A stretch of DNA of 64,000 bases from Actinocorallia herbida (GTDB lineage Bacteria > Actinomycetota > Actinomycetes > Streptosporangiales > Streptosporangiaceae): assembly GCF_003751225.1 (NCBI RefSeq), contig NZ_RJKE01000001.1:7192001-7256000 (forward strand), read 5' to 3'. Position numbers and translations under genes: made by a program. Below, piece by piece: positions 50,888 through 58,126 of this stretch. Below the pieces are notes generated by a model. The model worked only from the letters and a program-made list of their open reading frames with translations, did no database searches and was not told the origin of the DNA. Numbering within the stretch: position 1 is the stretch's first letter; each line of letters begins with the position of its first letter.

Positions 50888-51234
50888 GGAACAAATGCCG
50901 CAAATACCATTCCCCTCAAAGAAATAGCACGAAGCACTAATGGACGTCGGCCGTGAATGTACTACCTGTACGGCATATCATGATTTGAATGCTTGACAGC
51001 CTTCGGTGAACCACTTAGCGTCCCTTGCGTACGGTTTTTGCCGCGCCGTCCAGGACTTTCCCATCGCAGAACGCCATTACCGGATCTCCCCGCCACTCCC
51101 CTGAGCGCCGCACCGCGGATCCCCATTCCGCATGCCCCCACCCGCGCCGTCCATCGCCGTTCCGACTCGTCCGCCGTTTCTCGTGAAGGAGATGCGTCCG
51201 TGCCGCGTCAGCTCGTCCCCGATGCCCGCGCCCG
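50888..51234 (+). other. Gap before channel 1 with a strong promoter
   Basis: This 347-base region is lower in GC at its left side and contains no long frame. It holds a strong promoter (50993-51021) and a short leader ORF that overlaps the channel start. The first 100 bases show nothing else I can support. Confidence 0.6.
50993..51021 (+). promoter_or_regulatory. Consensus promoter of ion channel 1
   Basis: TTGACA (50993-50998) and TAGCGT (51016-51021) are separated by 17 bases, the best sigma-70-type match in the window. The predicted 5' leader to the channel gene is about 207 bases. Confidence 0.7.
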
Positions 51235-51238
51235 GTGA
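51200..51238 (+). CDS. Possible 12-residue leader peptide
   Basis: GAAGGAG (51185-51191) lies eight bases before a GTG that opens a 12-codon frame (VPRQLVPDARAR). Its TGA overlaps the channel GTG as GTGA. It may couple translation to the channel gene, which itself has no ribosome-binding site. It could instead be chance. Confidence 0.35.
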   Translation: MPRQLVPDARAR

Positions 51239-52056
51239 TCGGGGCCGCAGCGAGCCCCGCCCCGCTCCGCGCCCGGGTGGGCGCCGCCGTCGACTCCCGC
51301 GCCGCCCAGCGGTTCATCACCTTCGTCATCCTGGTCAATGCGGCGACCCTCGGCTGCGAGACCTCCCCCTACCTCCTCGACCGCTACGGCACGGTGCTGC
51401 ACCTGCTCGACCACGTCGCGCTCGGCGTCTTCTGCGTGGAGCTCGCCCTGCGGCTCTACGCCCACAGGCTCGCGCTCTTCAAGGACCCGTGGAGCTGCTT
51501 CGACGCCCTCATCGTCGGCATCGCCGTGCTGCCGACGTCCGGCGGGCTGTCGGTGCTGCGCGCGCTGCGCATCCTGCGGGCGCTGCGCCTCATCTCGGTC
51601 GTGCCGAGCATGCGCCGGGTCGTCTCGGCGCTGCTCACCGCGATCCCCGGGATCGTCTCCATCACCGGCCTGCTGTCGCTCATCCTCTACGTGTCCGCGG
51701 TGATGGCGACGAAGCTGTTCGCGCGGATCGACCCCGAGCACTTCGGCACCCTCAGCAAGTCCGCGTTCACCCTGCTCCAGATCATGACCGGCGAGGGCTG
51801 GTCGGACATCGCACGGGCGATCATGCCGATCCAGCCCTACGCCTGGATCTTCTTCTTCATCTACATCCTGATCTCGACCTTCGTCGTGCTGAACCTCTTC
51901 ATCGCCATCACCGTCAGCGCGATGGAACCGGAGGTCCTGGGCGACCTCCAGGACGAACTGGAACAGCTCGAGCAGCGCGAGCAGGCGTCCGACACCCTGA
52001 TCCTGGAAGAGCTGCGCGCGCTGCGCGCCGAGGTCGCCGCCCTCCGCGAGCGGTGA
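51235..52056 (+). CDS. Single-domain voltage-gated cation channel, Glu-filter copy (channel 1)
   Basis: The 273-residue protein has the Ion_trans layout of bacterial NaChBac-type channels: S1-S3 in the first 100 residues, an S4 voltage sensor LRALRILRALRLISVV (about 103-118) with Arg at every third position, and a pore with filter TGEGWSD (about 183-189). NaChBac has LESWS at this point, so the Glu is kept. LISTFVVLNLFIAITVSAME is the S6 gate, and the last 40 residues form a predicted coiled coil that makes tetramers. It has a close paralogue at 54392-55237. It starts with GTG 51235, overlapping the leader ORF. Confidence 0.9.
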   Translation: MIGAAASPAPLRARVGAAVDSRAAQRFITFVILVNAATLGCETSPYLLDRYGTVLHLLDHVALGVFCVELALRLYAHRLALFKDPWSCFDALIVGIAVLPTSGGLSVLRALRILRALRLISVVPSMRRVVSALLTAIPGIVSITGLLSLILYVSAVMATKLFARIDPEHFGTLSKSAFTLLQIMTGEGWSDIARAIMPIQPYAWIFFFIYILISTFVVLNLFIAITVSAMEPEVLGDLQDELEQLEQREQASDTLILEELRALRAEVAALRER

Positions 52057-52063
52057 CGCGAGG

Positions 52064-53035
52064 TCAGTCCTCGGACTCCTCCTCGTCGTCCTCGAAGACC
52101 TCGTCCAGCAGCTCCCCGGCGACCATGCCCGCGACCACGCCGCCCGCGACGCCCGCGGCCACGCCGGCCCAGCCGGGCCCTCCGCTCCCGTGCCCGTGGT
52201 GCCCGTGCGCGTAAGGGTCGTGCGCGTAGGGGTCGTGGTGCCCGTGCGACGCGCCGGGGAACCCTCCCGCGGCGACGGCGTCGAGCCACTGGACGAGGAC
52301 GGACGGCCAGTCGGCGCGCACCGCCTCGTCGTGCGCGAGGGCGAAGCGGCCCAGCGCGTCGCCGCCCGCGCCGAACGGGCCGCCGCGCCTGTCGGCCTCC
52401 AGGATGACGGTGAGGTTCCACGGATCGGCGACGAACGTCAGCTCGACCTCGTCGACCCGGCCCCGGTAGCCGGCCGGCGGGTGGAACTCGATCTCCTGGT
52501 AGAAGGGCAGCCGCTGGTCGACGCCGTGCAGGGCGCCGTACTCGACGTCGGCGCCCTTGAACGCGAAGCCGAGCGCGCCGAAGCCCTCGAGGACCGCGGC
52601 CTGGGACGGGAGCGGGGTGACCTCGAACGCGTCGAGGTCGCCCTTGTCGACGCCCGCCGCGACCGCGAGTTCGGTCCGGACGCCCATCGCCATCCCGCGC
52701 AGGGGCGTGCCGTAGAACGACGTCACGGGCGTCTCCCACGGGACGGCGAGTTCGAACGGGATCGCGGTGCGCTGCCCGGCGGCGAGCCGGAAGCCGCCCG
52801 AGACGTCCGCCCGGAAGAACTCGGCGTCGCCGGTGGCCTCGCCCTCCCCGTGCTCGACCTCGATCCGGGTGACGAGCCCGAGGCCGATCCGCTGGAACTC
52901 CACGTCGTAGTCGGCCGCCTGGACCCGCACCTCGCCGCGCAGGGTCCCCCCTGGCGGACACGACGGCGTGTGCAGCACGGTGTCGACGGTCGGACCGCCG
53001 ATCCCCAGTGAGCCCAGCATTCTCTTGAAGATCAC
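52064..53035 (-). CDS. Spo0M-like (SpoOM) sporulation-control protein
   Basis: The 323-residue product matches the Spo0M family, an arrestin-like double beta-sandwich protein that affects sporulation in Bacillus and is common in actinobacteria. MLGSLGIGGPTVDT and the CPPGGTLRGEVRV segment are the family's N-terminal signature, and WPSVLVQWLDAVAAGG is a typical C-terminal helix. The tail differs: a His-rich HGHHDPYAHDPYAHGHHGHG near residue 270, a Gly/Ala-rich helix and an acidic end, which might bind metal. The GTG at 53035 has GGGGAGG upstream. It diverges from blaI over shared BlaI operators. Confidence 0.85.
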   Translation of the reverse strand: MIFKRMLGSLGIGGPTVDTVLHTPSCPPGGTLRGEVRVQAADYDVEFQRIGLGLVTRIEVEHGEGEATGDAEFFRADVSGGFRLAAGQRTAIPFELAVPWETPVTSFYGTPLRGMAMGVRTELAVAAGVDKGDLDAFEVTPLPSQAAVLEGFGALGFAFKGADVEYGALHGVDQRLPFYQEIEFHPPAGYRGRVDEVELTFVADPWNLTVILEADRRGGPFGAGGDALGRFALAHDEAVRADWPSVLVQWLDAVAAGGFPGASHGHHDPYAHDPYAHGHHGHGSGGPGWAGVAAGVAGGVVAGMVAGELLDEVFEDDEEESED

Positions 53036-53094
53036 GAAGATTCCTCCCCCGCGCCGGCGGAACGGCGCGTCCGGCGAGCATGGACCGGGCTACT

Positions 53095-53108
53095 ATTACA
53101 CCCGTAGT
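53095..53108. promoter_or_regulatory. BlaI operator, distal copy
   Basis: ATTACA-CC-CGTAGT has the BlaI/MecI spacing (ACTACA-N2-TGTAGT type) with two changes. Its centre is 26 bases from the proximal copy. Confidence 0.65.
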
Positions 53109-53120
53109 TCTCACCGACAA

Positions 53121-53134
53121 ACTACAGCTGTAGT
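53121..53134. promoter_or_regulatory. BlaI operator, proximal perfect copy
   Basis: ACTACA-GC-TGTAGT is a perfect palindrome of the BlaI/MecI operator type, 36 bases before the blaI start. Two sites between divergent genes could control both spo0M and blaI. Confidence 0.85.
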
Positions 53135-53169
53135 AAGTCGTCCCGCCCACGAACCTCCGGGAGCCGTCC

Positions 53170-53523
53170 GTGCAGAGACGCCAGCTCGGGCAGCTGGAGG
53201 CCGAGGTCCTCGCCGCCCTGTCCGAAACGCCGGACCGGGCGCTGTCGACCGCGGAACTCCAGGCCCGCATCCCGGGCGATCCCGCCTACACCACGATCAA
53301 CACCGTGCTGTTCCGCCTGCACGACAAGGGCCTGGTCACCCGGGAACGCGACGGCAGGTCGTTCCGCTACCGGATCGCGGTCGACGAGGCCCGGCTCGTC
53401 GCCGGGCGGATGCACGACCACCTGCGCTACGCCAGCGACTCCTTCAACGTGCTGAGCCAGTTCGTCAAGACGCTCAGCCCCGCCGAGGAGGAGGCGCTCC
53501 GCCGGATCCTGGAGGACGGGTGA
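53170..53523 (+). CDS. BlaI/MecI-type transcriptional repressor
   Basis: The 117-residue winged-helix protein has LGQLEAEVLAALSETPD, AYTTINTVLFRLHDKGLVTRER (recognition helix and turn, about residues 37-58) and DGRSFRYRIAV, all typical of BlaI/MecI repressors that are cut or released when a partner metalloprotease senses a signal. It starts with GTG 53170 and overlaps the M56 gene as GTGA. Its own operators lie upstream. No beta-lactamase gene is in the window, so the regulated genes are probably the adjacent channel and spo0M. Confidence 0.93.
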   Translation: MQRRQLGQLEAEVLAALSETPDRALSTAELQARIPGDPAYTTINTVLFRLHDKGLVTRERDGRSFRYRIAVDEARLVAGRMHDHLRYASDSFNVLSQFVKTLSPAEEEALRRILEDG

Positions 53524-54395
53524 ACGCCTGGACCTTCCTCCCCACGGCGCTCACGCTCGCGCTGTCGGTCGTCCTCGGCCTCGCGCCGCTCCCCCTGCAC
53601 CCGATGTGGTCGGCGAGGATCCTCGGCACCGTCGCCGCCACGACCCTGCTCGCCACCGCGGGCACCCTGTTCTTCGTCATGGTGAACTACGGCGCGAGCC
53701 TGCACCCGCAGGCCGTCGACCGGCTCCCCGAATGGGCGCTCATCGGCGACGACCGGCCGATCCCCGCGACGCTCGGCGTCCCGGCCACCGTGCTGTTCGG
53801 CGCGCTCTGCCTCACCGCCGCGGTCGTCGCACTGCGCTCGGCCGCGGAGGTGCGCCGCGCCACCGCGGACGCGCGGGCGATCCTGGAGACCGACGTGCCC
53901 ATCGCCGTCGCCGTCCCCGGCCGCAACGGCGGCGTGCTCGCCTCGCGCGGCCTCCTCGCCGCCCTCGACCCGCGCGAACTACGGGTGGTCTTCGAGCACG
54001 AGGGCGCCCATCTGCGGTACGCGCACCACCGCTACCTCGCCGTCGCGGCCCTCGCCGCCGCGTGCGTGCCGCCGCTGCGGCCGCTGCGGTCCCGGCTCCG
54101 CTTCGCGCTGGAGCGCTGGGCCGACGAGGAGGCCGCCGAGGCCGTCGGCGACCGCGAGCAGGTGGCCAGGACCATCGCCCGGGTCGCCCTGCTGCAACGC
54201 CCTCCGGCCCCCGGCCCGCTCCTCGCCTTCGCCGACTCCGGCGTCGTCGGGCGCGTGCGCGCGCTCCTGGTCCGCGCCCCCGACCGCAACCGCATCAGCG
54301 GCCCCGCCGTCCTGCTCGGCACCGGCCTCACCACGGCCGCCCTCGCCCTCACCGCCCTCCAACTCGACCAGGCCTTCCGCCTGACCTTCCTGTGA
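53520..54395 (+). CDS. M56-family (BlaR1/MecR1-like) membrane metalloprotease
   Basis: The 291-residue protein has four or five membrane segments and the zinc motif VFEHEGAHLRYAHH (about residues 156-169; HEGAH is the HExxH site). VLASRGLLAALDPRELRVVFEHE is the family's usual lead-in, and ERWADEEAAEAVGDR holds the third zinc ligand region. It lacks the large extracellular penicillin-binding domain of BlaR1, so the sensed signal must differ. It probably cuts BlaI or releases it from DNA. GTG 53520 overlaps blaI, and its stop overlaps the second channel as GTGA. Confidence 0.92.
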   Translation: MNAWTFLPTALTLALSVVLGLAPLPLHPMWSARILGTVAATTLLATAGTLFFVMVNYGASLHPQAVDRLPEWALIGDDRPIPATLGVPATVLFGALCLTAAVVALRSAAEVRRATADARAILETDVPIAVAVPGRNGGVLASRGLLAALDPRELRVVFEHEGAHLRYAHHRYLAVAALAAACVPPLRPLRSRLRFALERWADEEAAEAVGDREQVARTIARVALLQRPPAPGPLLAFADSGVVGRVRALLVRAPDRNRISGPAVLLGTGLTTAALALTALQLDQAFRLTFL

Positions 54396-55237
54396 CGCGC
54401 GACCGAGTACGCGCGGCCGTGGAGTCCCGGACGTTCCAGCGGTTCGTCACCGCGGTCATCGTCGTCAACGCGGTGACGCTCGGGTGTGAGACCTCGCCGT
54501 ACCTGCTCGACCGGTTCGGCGGGCTCCTGCACCTCCTCGACCGGACGGCCCTCGCGTTGTTCGTCGCGGAGCTCGTGCTGCGCCTCCACGCCTACCGCCT
54601 GGCGTTCTTCCGCGACCCGTGGAACTGCTTCGACGCGGGCGTCGTCGCGGTGTCGCTGATCCCTGCGTCGGGCGGGCTGTCGGTGCTGCGCGCGCTGCGC
54701 ATCCTGCGGGCGCTGCGGCTCATCTCGGTGGTGCCGAGCATGCGCCGGGTCGTCTCCGGGCTGCTCACCGCGATCCCCGGCCTCGCGTCGATCACCGCGC
54801 TGCTCGGGCTGATCCTCTACGTCGCCGCGGTGATGGCGACCCGGCTGTTCGCCGCGGTGGACCCCGGGCACTTCGGCGACCTCGGCGCGTCGGCGTTCAC
54901 CCTGTTCCAGATCATGACCGGCGACGGATGGTCGGACATCGCCCGGCCGATCATGGACGTGCACCCGTGGGCGTGGGCGTACTTCCTGCTCTACATCCTG
55001 ATCTCGACGTTCGTCGTGCTGAACCTCTTCATCGCCATCACCGTCAGCGCGATGGAACCGCAGGTGCTCGGCGACCTCCAGGAGGGCCTCGACCAGCTGG
55101 AGCGCCGCGAGCAGTCCACCGACGCCCTCGTCCTGGAGGAGCTGAGGCGCCTCCGTGCCGAGATGGCCGACCTCCGTGCGACGGTCCGCGGGAGCACGGA
55201 CGGCGGCGAGGCCCTCCGGGAGGTGCCTAGCCGATGA
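54392..55237 (+). CDS. Single-domain voltage-gated cation channel, Asp-filter copy (channel 2)
   Basis: The 281-residue protein is a close paralogue of channel 1 with S1-S6, the same S4 block (SVLRALRILRALRLISVV) and S6 region. The filter is TGDGWSD (about residues 176-182), with Asp where channel 1 has Glu, so ion choice may differ or the two may form mixed tetramers. A coiled-coil tail follows, then a short variable end. The GTG at 54392 overlaps the M56 stop, so it is translated from the blaI-M56 message. Its last 11 bases overlap the 3' end of the next gene on the other strand. Confidence 0.9.
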   Translation: MTRDRVRAAVESRTFQRFVTAVIVVNAVTLGCETSPYLLDRFGGLLHLLDRTALALFVAELVLRLHAYRLAFFRDPWNCFDAGVVAVSLIPASGGLSVLRALRILRALRLISVVPSMRRVVSGLLTAIPGLASITALLGLILYVAAVMATRLFAAVDPGHFGDLGASAFTLFQIMTGDGWSDIARPIMDVHPWAWAYFLLYILISTFVVLNLFIAITVSAMEPQVLGDLQEGLDQLERREQSTDALVLEELRRLRAEMADLRATVRGSTDGGEALREVPSR

Positions 55238-55598
55238 CGGGCGAGTCGTAGGGCCAGGTCCATGGGGAGGGGCCGTAGCCGGGGAGCTCGCCCGCGTCGC
55301 GCTTCTTCGGCTTGTAGGGATTGCCTGACGGGTCGTAGTGCTCGCCGGGCTTGTAGCCCTTCCCCGGCTTGCCGCCCTTACCGCCTTTGCCGCCCATACC
55401 GCCCTTACCGCCTTTGCCCTGCGCGGTCTTCGGACAGTTGTCGAAGATCGTGCAGAAGAACTGATCCACGATCTCCGTGAGCTGGGAGACCAGGCCGTCG
55501 GAGGCACCCGTCGGGGGGCCTGGCGCGGCATGGGCGGGCGCGGCCCCGGCGAGCAGGGCGAGGAGCACGGCCGCGGCGGCCGTCCGGGCGGTCTTCAT
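55227..55598 (-). CDS. Small secreted Gly/Lys-rich protein
   Basis: The 123-residue product has a signal peptide (MKTARTAAAAVLLALLAGAAPAHA, cleavage after AHA). The mature part starts with a helix carrying two cysteines (FFCTIFDNCPK), then GKGGKGGMGGKGGKGGKPGKG, then a Pro/Tyr-rich end (KPGEHYDPSGNPYKPKK). The Lys/Gly run could bind teichoic acid, DNA or lipid head groups. I do not recognise a family. AAGGGA precedes the ATG at 55598. It is convergent with channel 2 and overlaps it by 11 bases. Confidence 0.75.
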   Translation of the reverse strand: MKTARTAAAAVLLALLAGAAPAHAAPGPPTGASDGLVSQLTEIVDQFFCTIFDNCPKTAQGKGGKGGMGGKGGKGGKPGKGYKPGEHYDPSGNPYKPKKRDAGELPGYGPSPWTWPYDSPVIG

Positions 55599-55696
55599 CG
55601 CACATCCCTTCGACACCTCGAAGGATCTCGGGACCGCACCGCCCGCCGCAGCCCGCATGGGCGAGACCGGACCGTACCTTGACCGTCCCTTGGCCG

Positions 55697-56863
55697 TCAG
55701 GCGCCGGGGTCGGTCGCGGGGCGCGCCCGCAGCGACCGCGCCAGCATCACCGCGGGCGCCACCGCGAGCAGCAGGGCAAGGGCGCCGTAGCCGTAGGCGA
55801 GGGACGCCGCGGTGGCGACGACGGCGACGAGCAGCGGGCCGCCCGCGTCACCGAGCTCCCTGCCGAGCTCGGCCGAGCCCATCGTCTGGCCGAGCCGCTC
55901 CTTGGGGGTCGACGCGGCGAGGGTGGCGAACCCGAGCGGGGTGATGAGGCCGGTGCCGACGCCGATGAGCACCGCGGCGAGCAGCACCCCCGCGACGCCC
56001 GGCAGCATCGCGCAGGCCAGGCCCGCAGCGGTCAGCGCGAGACCGGTGCCGAGGCCGCGGGACGCGGAGAGCCTGCCCTCGTCGAGTGCGCGTCCGGCGC
56101 GGGGCTGGACGAGTGCGCCGCACAGGGCGAGCACCGAGACCGCGGCGCCCGTCGCCACGGGGCCGAGGCCCGCCGCGGCGCCGGAGACCGGGAGGAAGCC
56201 CACGCCGACGGACAGCGCCGCGGTCGCGCCCGCGAGCGCGGCGGTCGGCCGCCAGAACTCCGGCGCCGACAGCCGCCGCGCCAGGTCGAGCACGGTCTGG
56301 CGGGCGCGCGGCAGCGGCGGCAGCGCCGGCACGGCGAGCGCCGCCCAGAGCGCCACTGCCGCGCCGAGCACGGCGAGCACCGCGAACAGCTCGCGCAGCC
56401 CGCCCGCCCACAGGATGACCGCGCCGAGCAGCGGGCCGAGGGTGTAGCCGAGGCTCTTGTAGAAGCCGTAGCCTCCGAAGGCCCTGCCGCGCTCCTCCTC
56501 CGGCGTCATCCGGGCGACCAGCGCCGAGGCCGCCGGGGAGAAGGCCGACGCCGCCGCGCCCTGCCCGAGCCGGGCCGCCCACAGCCAGGCCGGCCCGTCG
56601 GCCACGACGTACAGGGCGGAGGACGCGGCGAAGGCGGCGAGCCCGCCGAGCAGGACGGGCCGGGCGCCGATCCGGTCGGCGAGGGAGCCGAACACCGGTT
56701 TCAGCACGACCTCGGCGGCGTCGTACAGCGCCAGCAGGCCGCCGAGGACGAGCAGCGACGTCACCGCGTCGTCCGCGCCGAGGCTCGCGGCGATGCCGTG
56801 CGCTCCGAAAGCGGTGGTGAACCCGGCCGCGTACAGCGGCCACATCCTTCGGTTCCGGTGCAT
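55697..56863 (-). CDS. Major facilitator superfamily transporter
   Basis: The 388-residue protein has twelve predicted helices. KPVFGSLADRIGARPVLLGG (about residues 55-74) is the MFS motif A, and GRAFGGYGFYKSLGYTLGPLLG is the motif C-like antiporter region. It resembles the small multidrug/arabinose-efflux-like group. The ATG at 56863 has GAGGGAGAG upstream. It diverges from a methyltransferase gene over a 124-base region. Confidence 0.9.
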   Translation of the reverse strand: MHRNRRMWPLYAAGFTTAFGAHGIAASLGADDAVTSLLVLGGLLALYDAAEVVLKPVFGSLADRIGARPVLLGGLAAFAASSALYVVADGPAWLWAARLGQGAAASAFSPAASALVARMTPEEERGRAFGGYGFYKSLGYTLGPLLGAVILWAGGLRELFAVLAVLGAAVALWAALAVPALPPLPRARQTVLDLARRLSAPEFWRPTAALAGATAALSVGVGFLPVSGAAAGLGPVATGAAVSVLALCGALVQPRAGRALDEGRLSASRGLGTGLALTAAGLACAMLPGVAGVLLAAVLIGVGTGLITPLGFATLAASTPKERLGQTMGSAELGRELGDAGGPLLVAVVATAASLAYGYGALALLLAVAPAVMLARSLRARPATDPGA

Positions 56864-56987
56864 TTCTCTCCCTCGCAGCGTCGCCGACCGTGCATCATGC
56901 CGTCTTCGCGCCGCCCACGCGCGGGCGGGGCGCCTCGGGCGATGGATATACCTCTGCTTTTCCGTCCCTTGGTGGGAAGATCCCGAC

Positions 56988-57803
56988 ATGACTGCATCTG
57001 ATGCGGAAGCGAAGGCCTCCGTCGCGGCGATGTTCGACAGGTCGTCCGCCACCTACGAAGGCTTGGAAGGCGAGTACTTCGCTCCGATGGGCCGCGCGCT
57101 GGTCTCCCGGGCCGGGATCTCCCCCGGGTCGCGCGTCTTGGACGTCGGATGCGGGCGCGGCGCGGTGCTGGCCGCCGCCGCGGCGGCCACCGGACCATCC
57201 GGCGCGGCGGTCGGCATCGACCTCGCGCCCGGCATGATCGAACGCGCGGCCGCGGCCGTCGCGGACCTGCCGTGGGTGTCCGTCGCGCTCGGCGACGCCG
57301 CCGATCCGGACTTTCCCGACGCCTCCTTCGACGCGGTCCTGGCCGGGCTCGTCATCTTCTTCCTGCCCGCGCCCGAGGACGCGCTCGCCGCCTACCGGCG
57401 CGTGCTGCGGCCAGGGGGGCGGCTCGCCTTCACCACGTTCGCGGCCCAGGACCCGCTGCTGGGCGCCGTCGTCAAGGCGCTGACCCCGCTGCTGCCGGGC
57501 GGGCCCGTCGAGCGGCCCGTCGACAGGTTCACCGGCACCGCCTCGATCGGCGCGCTGCTCGGCGACTGGGACGCCGTCGCGTTCGCCGTGGAGACGTTCG
57601 AGACGCCGTTCGCCGGAAAGGACGCGCTATGGGACTGGTTCTGGTCGCACGGCATGCGCGCGGTCCTCGAGCGGATCCCCGCCGACCGGCTCGACGAGGC
57701 CAGGGCGATCGCCTATGACGCCATGGATCCCGCGGTCGGCCCGGGCGGCGGGATCTTCTTGCGCACGTCGGTCCGGATCACCACGGCGATCCGCCCGGAG
57801 TAG
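56988..57803 (+). CDS. SAM-dependent class I methyltransferase
   Basis: The 271-residue protein has the Rossmann methyltransferase core: VLDVGCGRGAVLAAAA (motif I, about residues 49-64), AVGIDLAPGMIERA (motif post I), DASFDAVLAGLVIFFL (motif II) and VLRPGGRLAFTTF (motif III). It is of the UbiE/Coq5-like small-molecule type. The substrate cannot be told. The upstream 124 bases, shared with the divergent MFS gene, include a GGATATACC motif. Confidence 0.88.
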   Translation: MTASDAEAKASVAAMFDRSSATYEGLEGEYFAPMGRALVSRAGISPGSRVLDVGCGRGAVLAAAAAATGPSGAAVGIDLAPGMIERAAAAVADLPWVSVALGDAADPDFPDASFDAVLAGLVIFFLPAPEDALAAYRRVLRPGGRLAFTTFAAQDPLLGAVVKALTPLLPGGPVERPVDRFTGTASIGALLGDWDAVAFAVETFETPFAGKDALWDWFWSHGMRAVLERIPADRLDEARAIAYDAMDPAVGPGGGIFLRTSVRITTAIRPE

Positions 57804-57823
57804 GGGGACGCGCGTCCGCGCCG

Positions 57824-58090
57824 TTAAGAGTGGGACTTCAGGTAGTCCAGATAGAGCGGGCGCAGGGCATCGGCCAAAGGCTCCTCGCCGGAACCGATGA
57901 GATCGGTGACCAGGCCGAAGACCCGCATGATGTCGGTCTCGCTGCGCTCCAGGTCGCCGGAGGCGGCCTCGGCCGCGGGGATCGCGCGCAGCAGTTCCCA
58001 GAGGAAGCCGATGTCGTGGCGTTCCCTGGCCAGCTTGACGGCCCTGTCGTGCAGTTCGGGGGAAGTGAGGTCGTCGAGGTTCTGCGTCAT
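57824..58090 (-). CDS. Small conserved-looking helical protein of unknown function
   Basis: The 88-residue product is acidic and helical, with LDDLTSPELHDRAVKLAR and FLWELLRAIPAAEAASG, but no motif I know. Similar short proteins are common in actinobacteria. It converges with the methyltransferase gene and is preceded, on the same strand, by a polymerase gene 36 bases away, so the two may be one transcript. Confidence 0.7.
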   Translation of the reverse strand: MTQNLDDLTSPELHDRAVKLARERHDIGFLWELLRAIPAAEAASGDLERSETDIMRVFGLVTDLIGSGEEPLADALRPLYLDYLKSHS

Positions 58091-58126
58091 GGGTCTCCCC
58101 TACCCCGTGCGTCCAAGGCGCATCCG

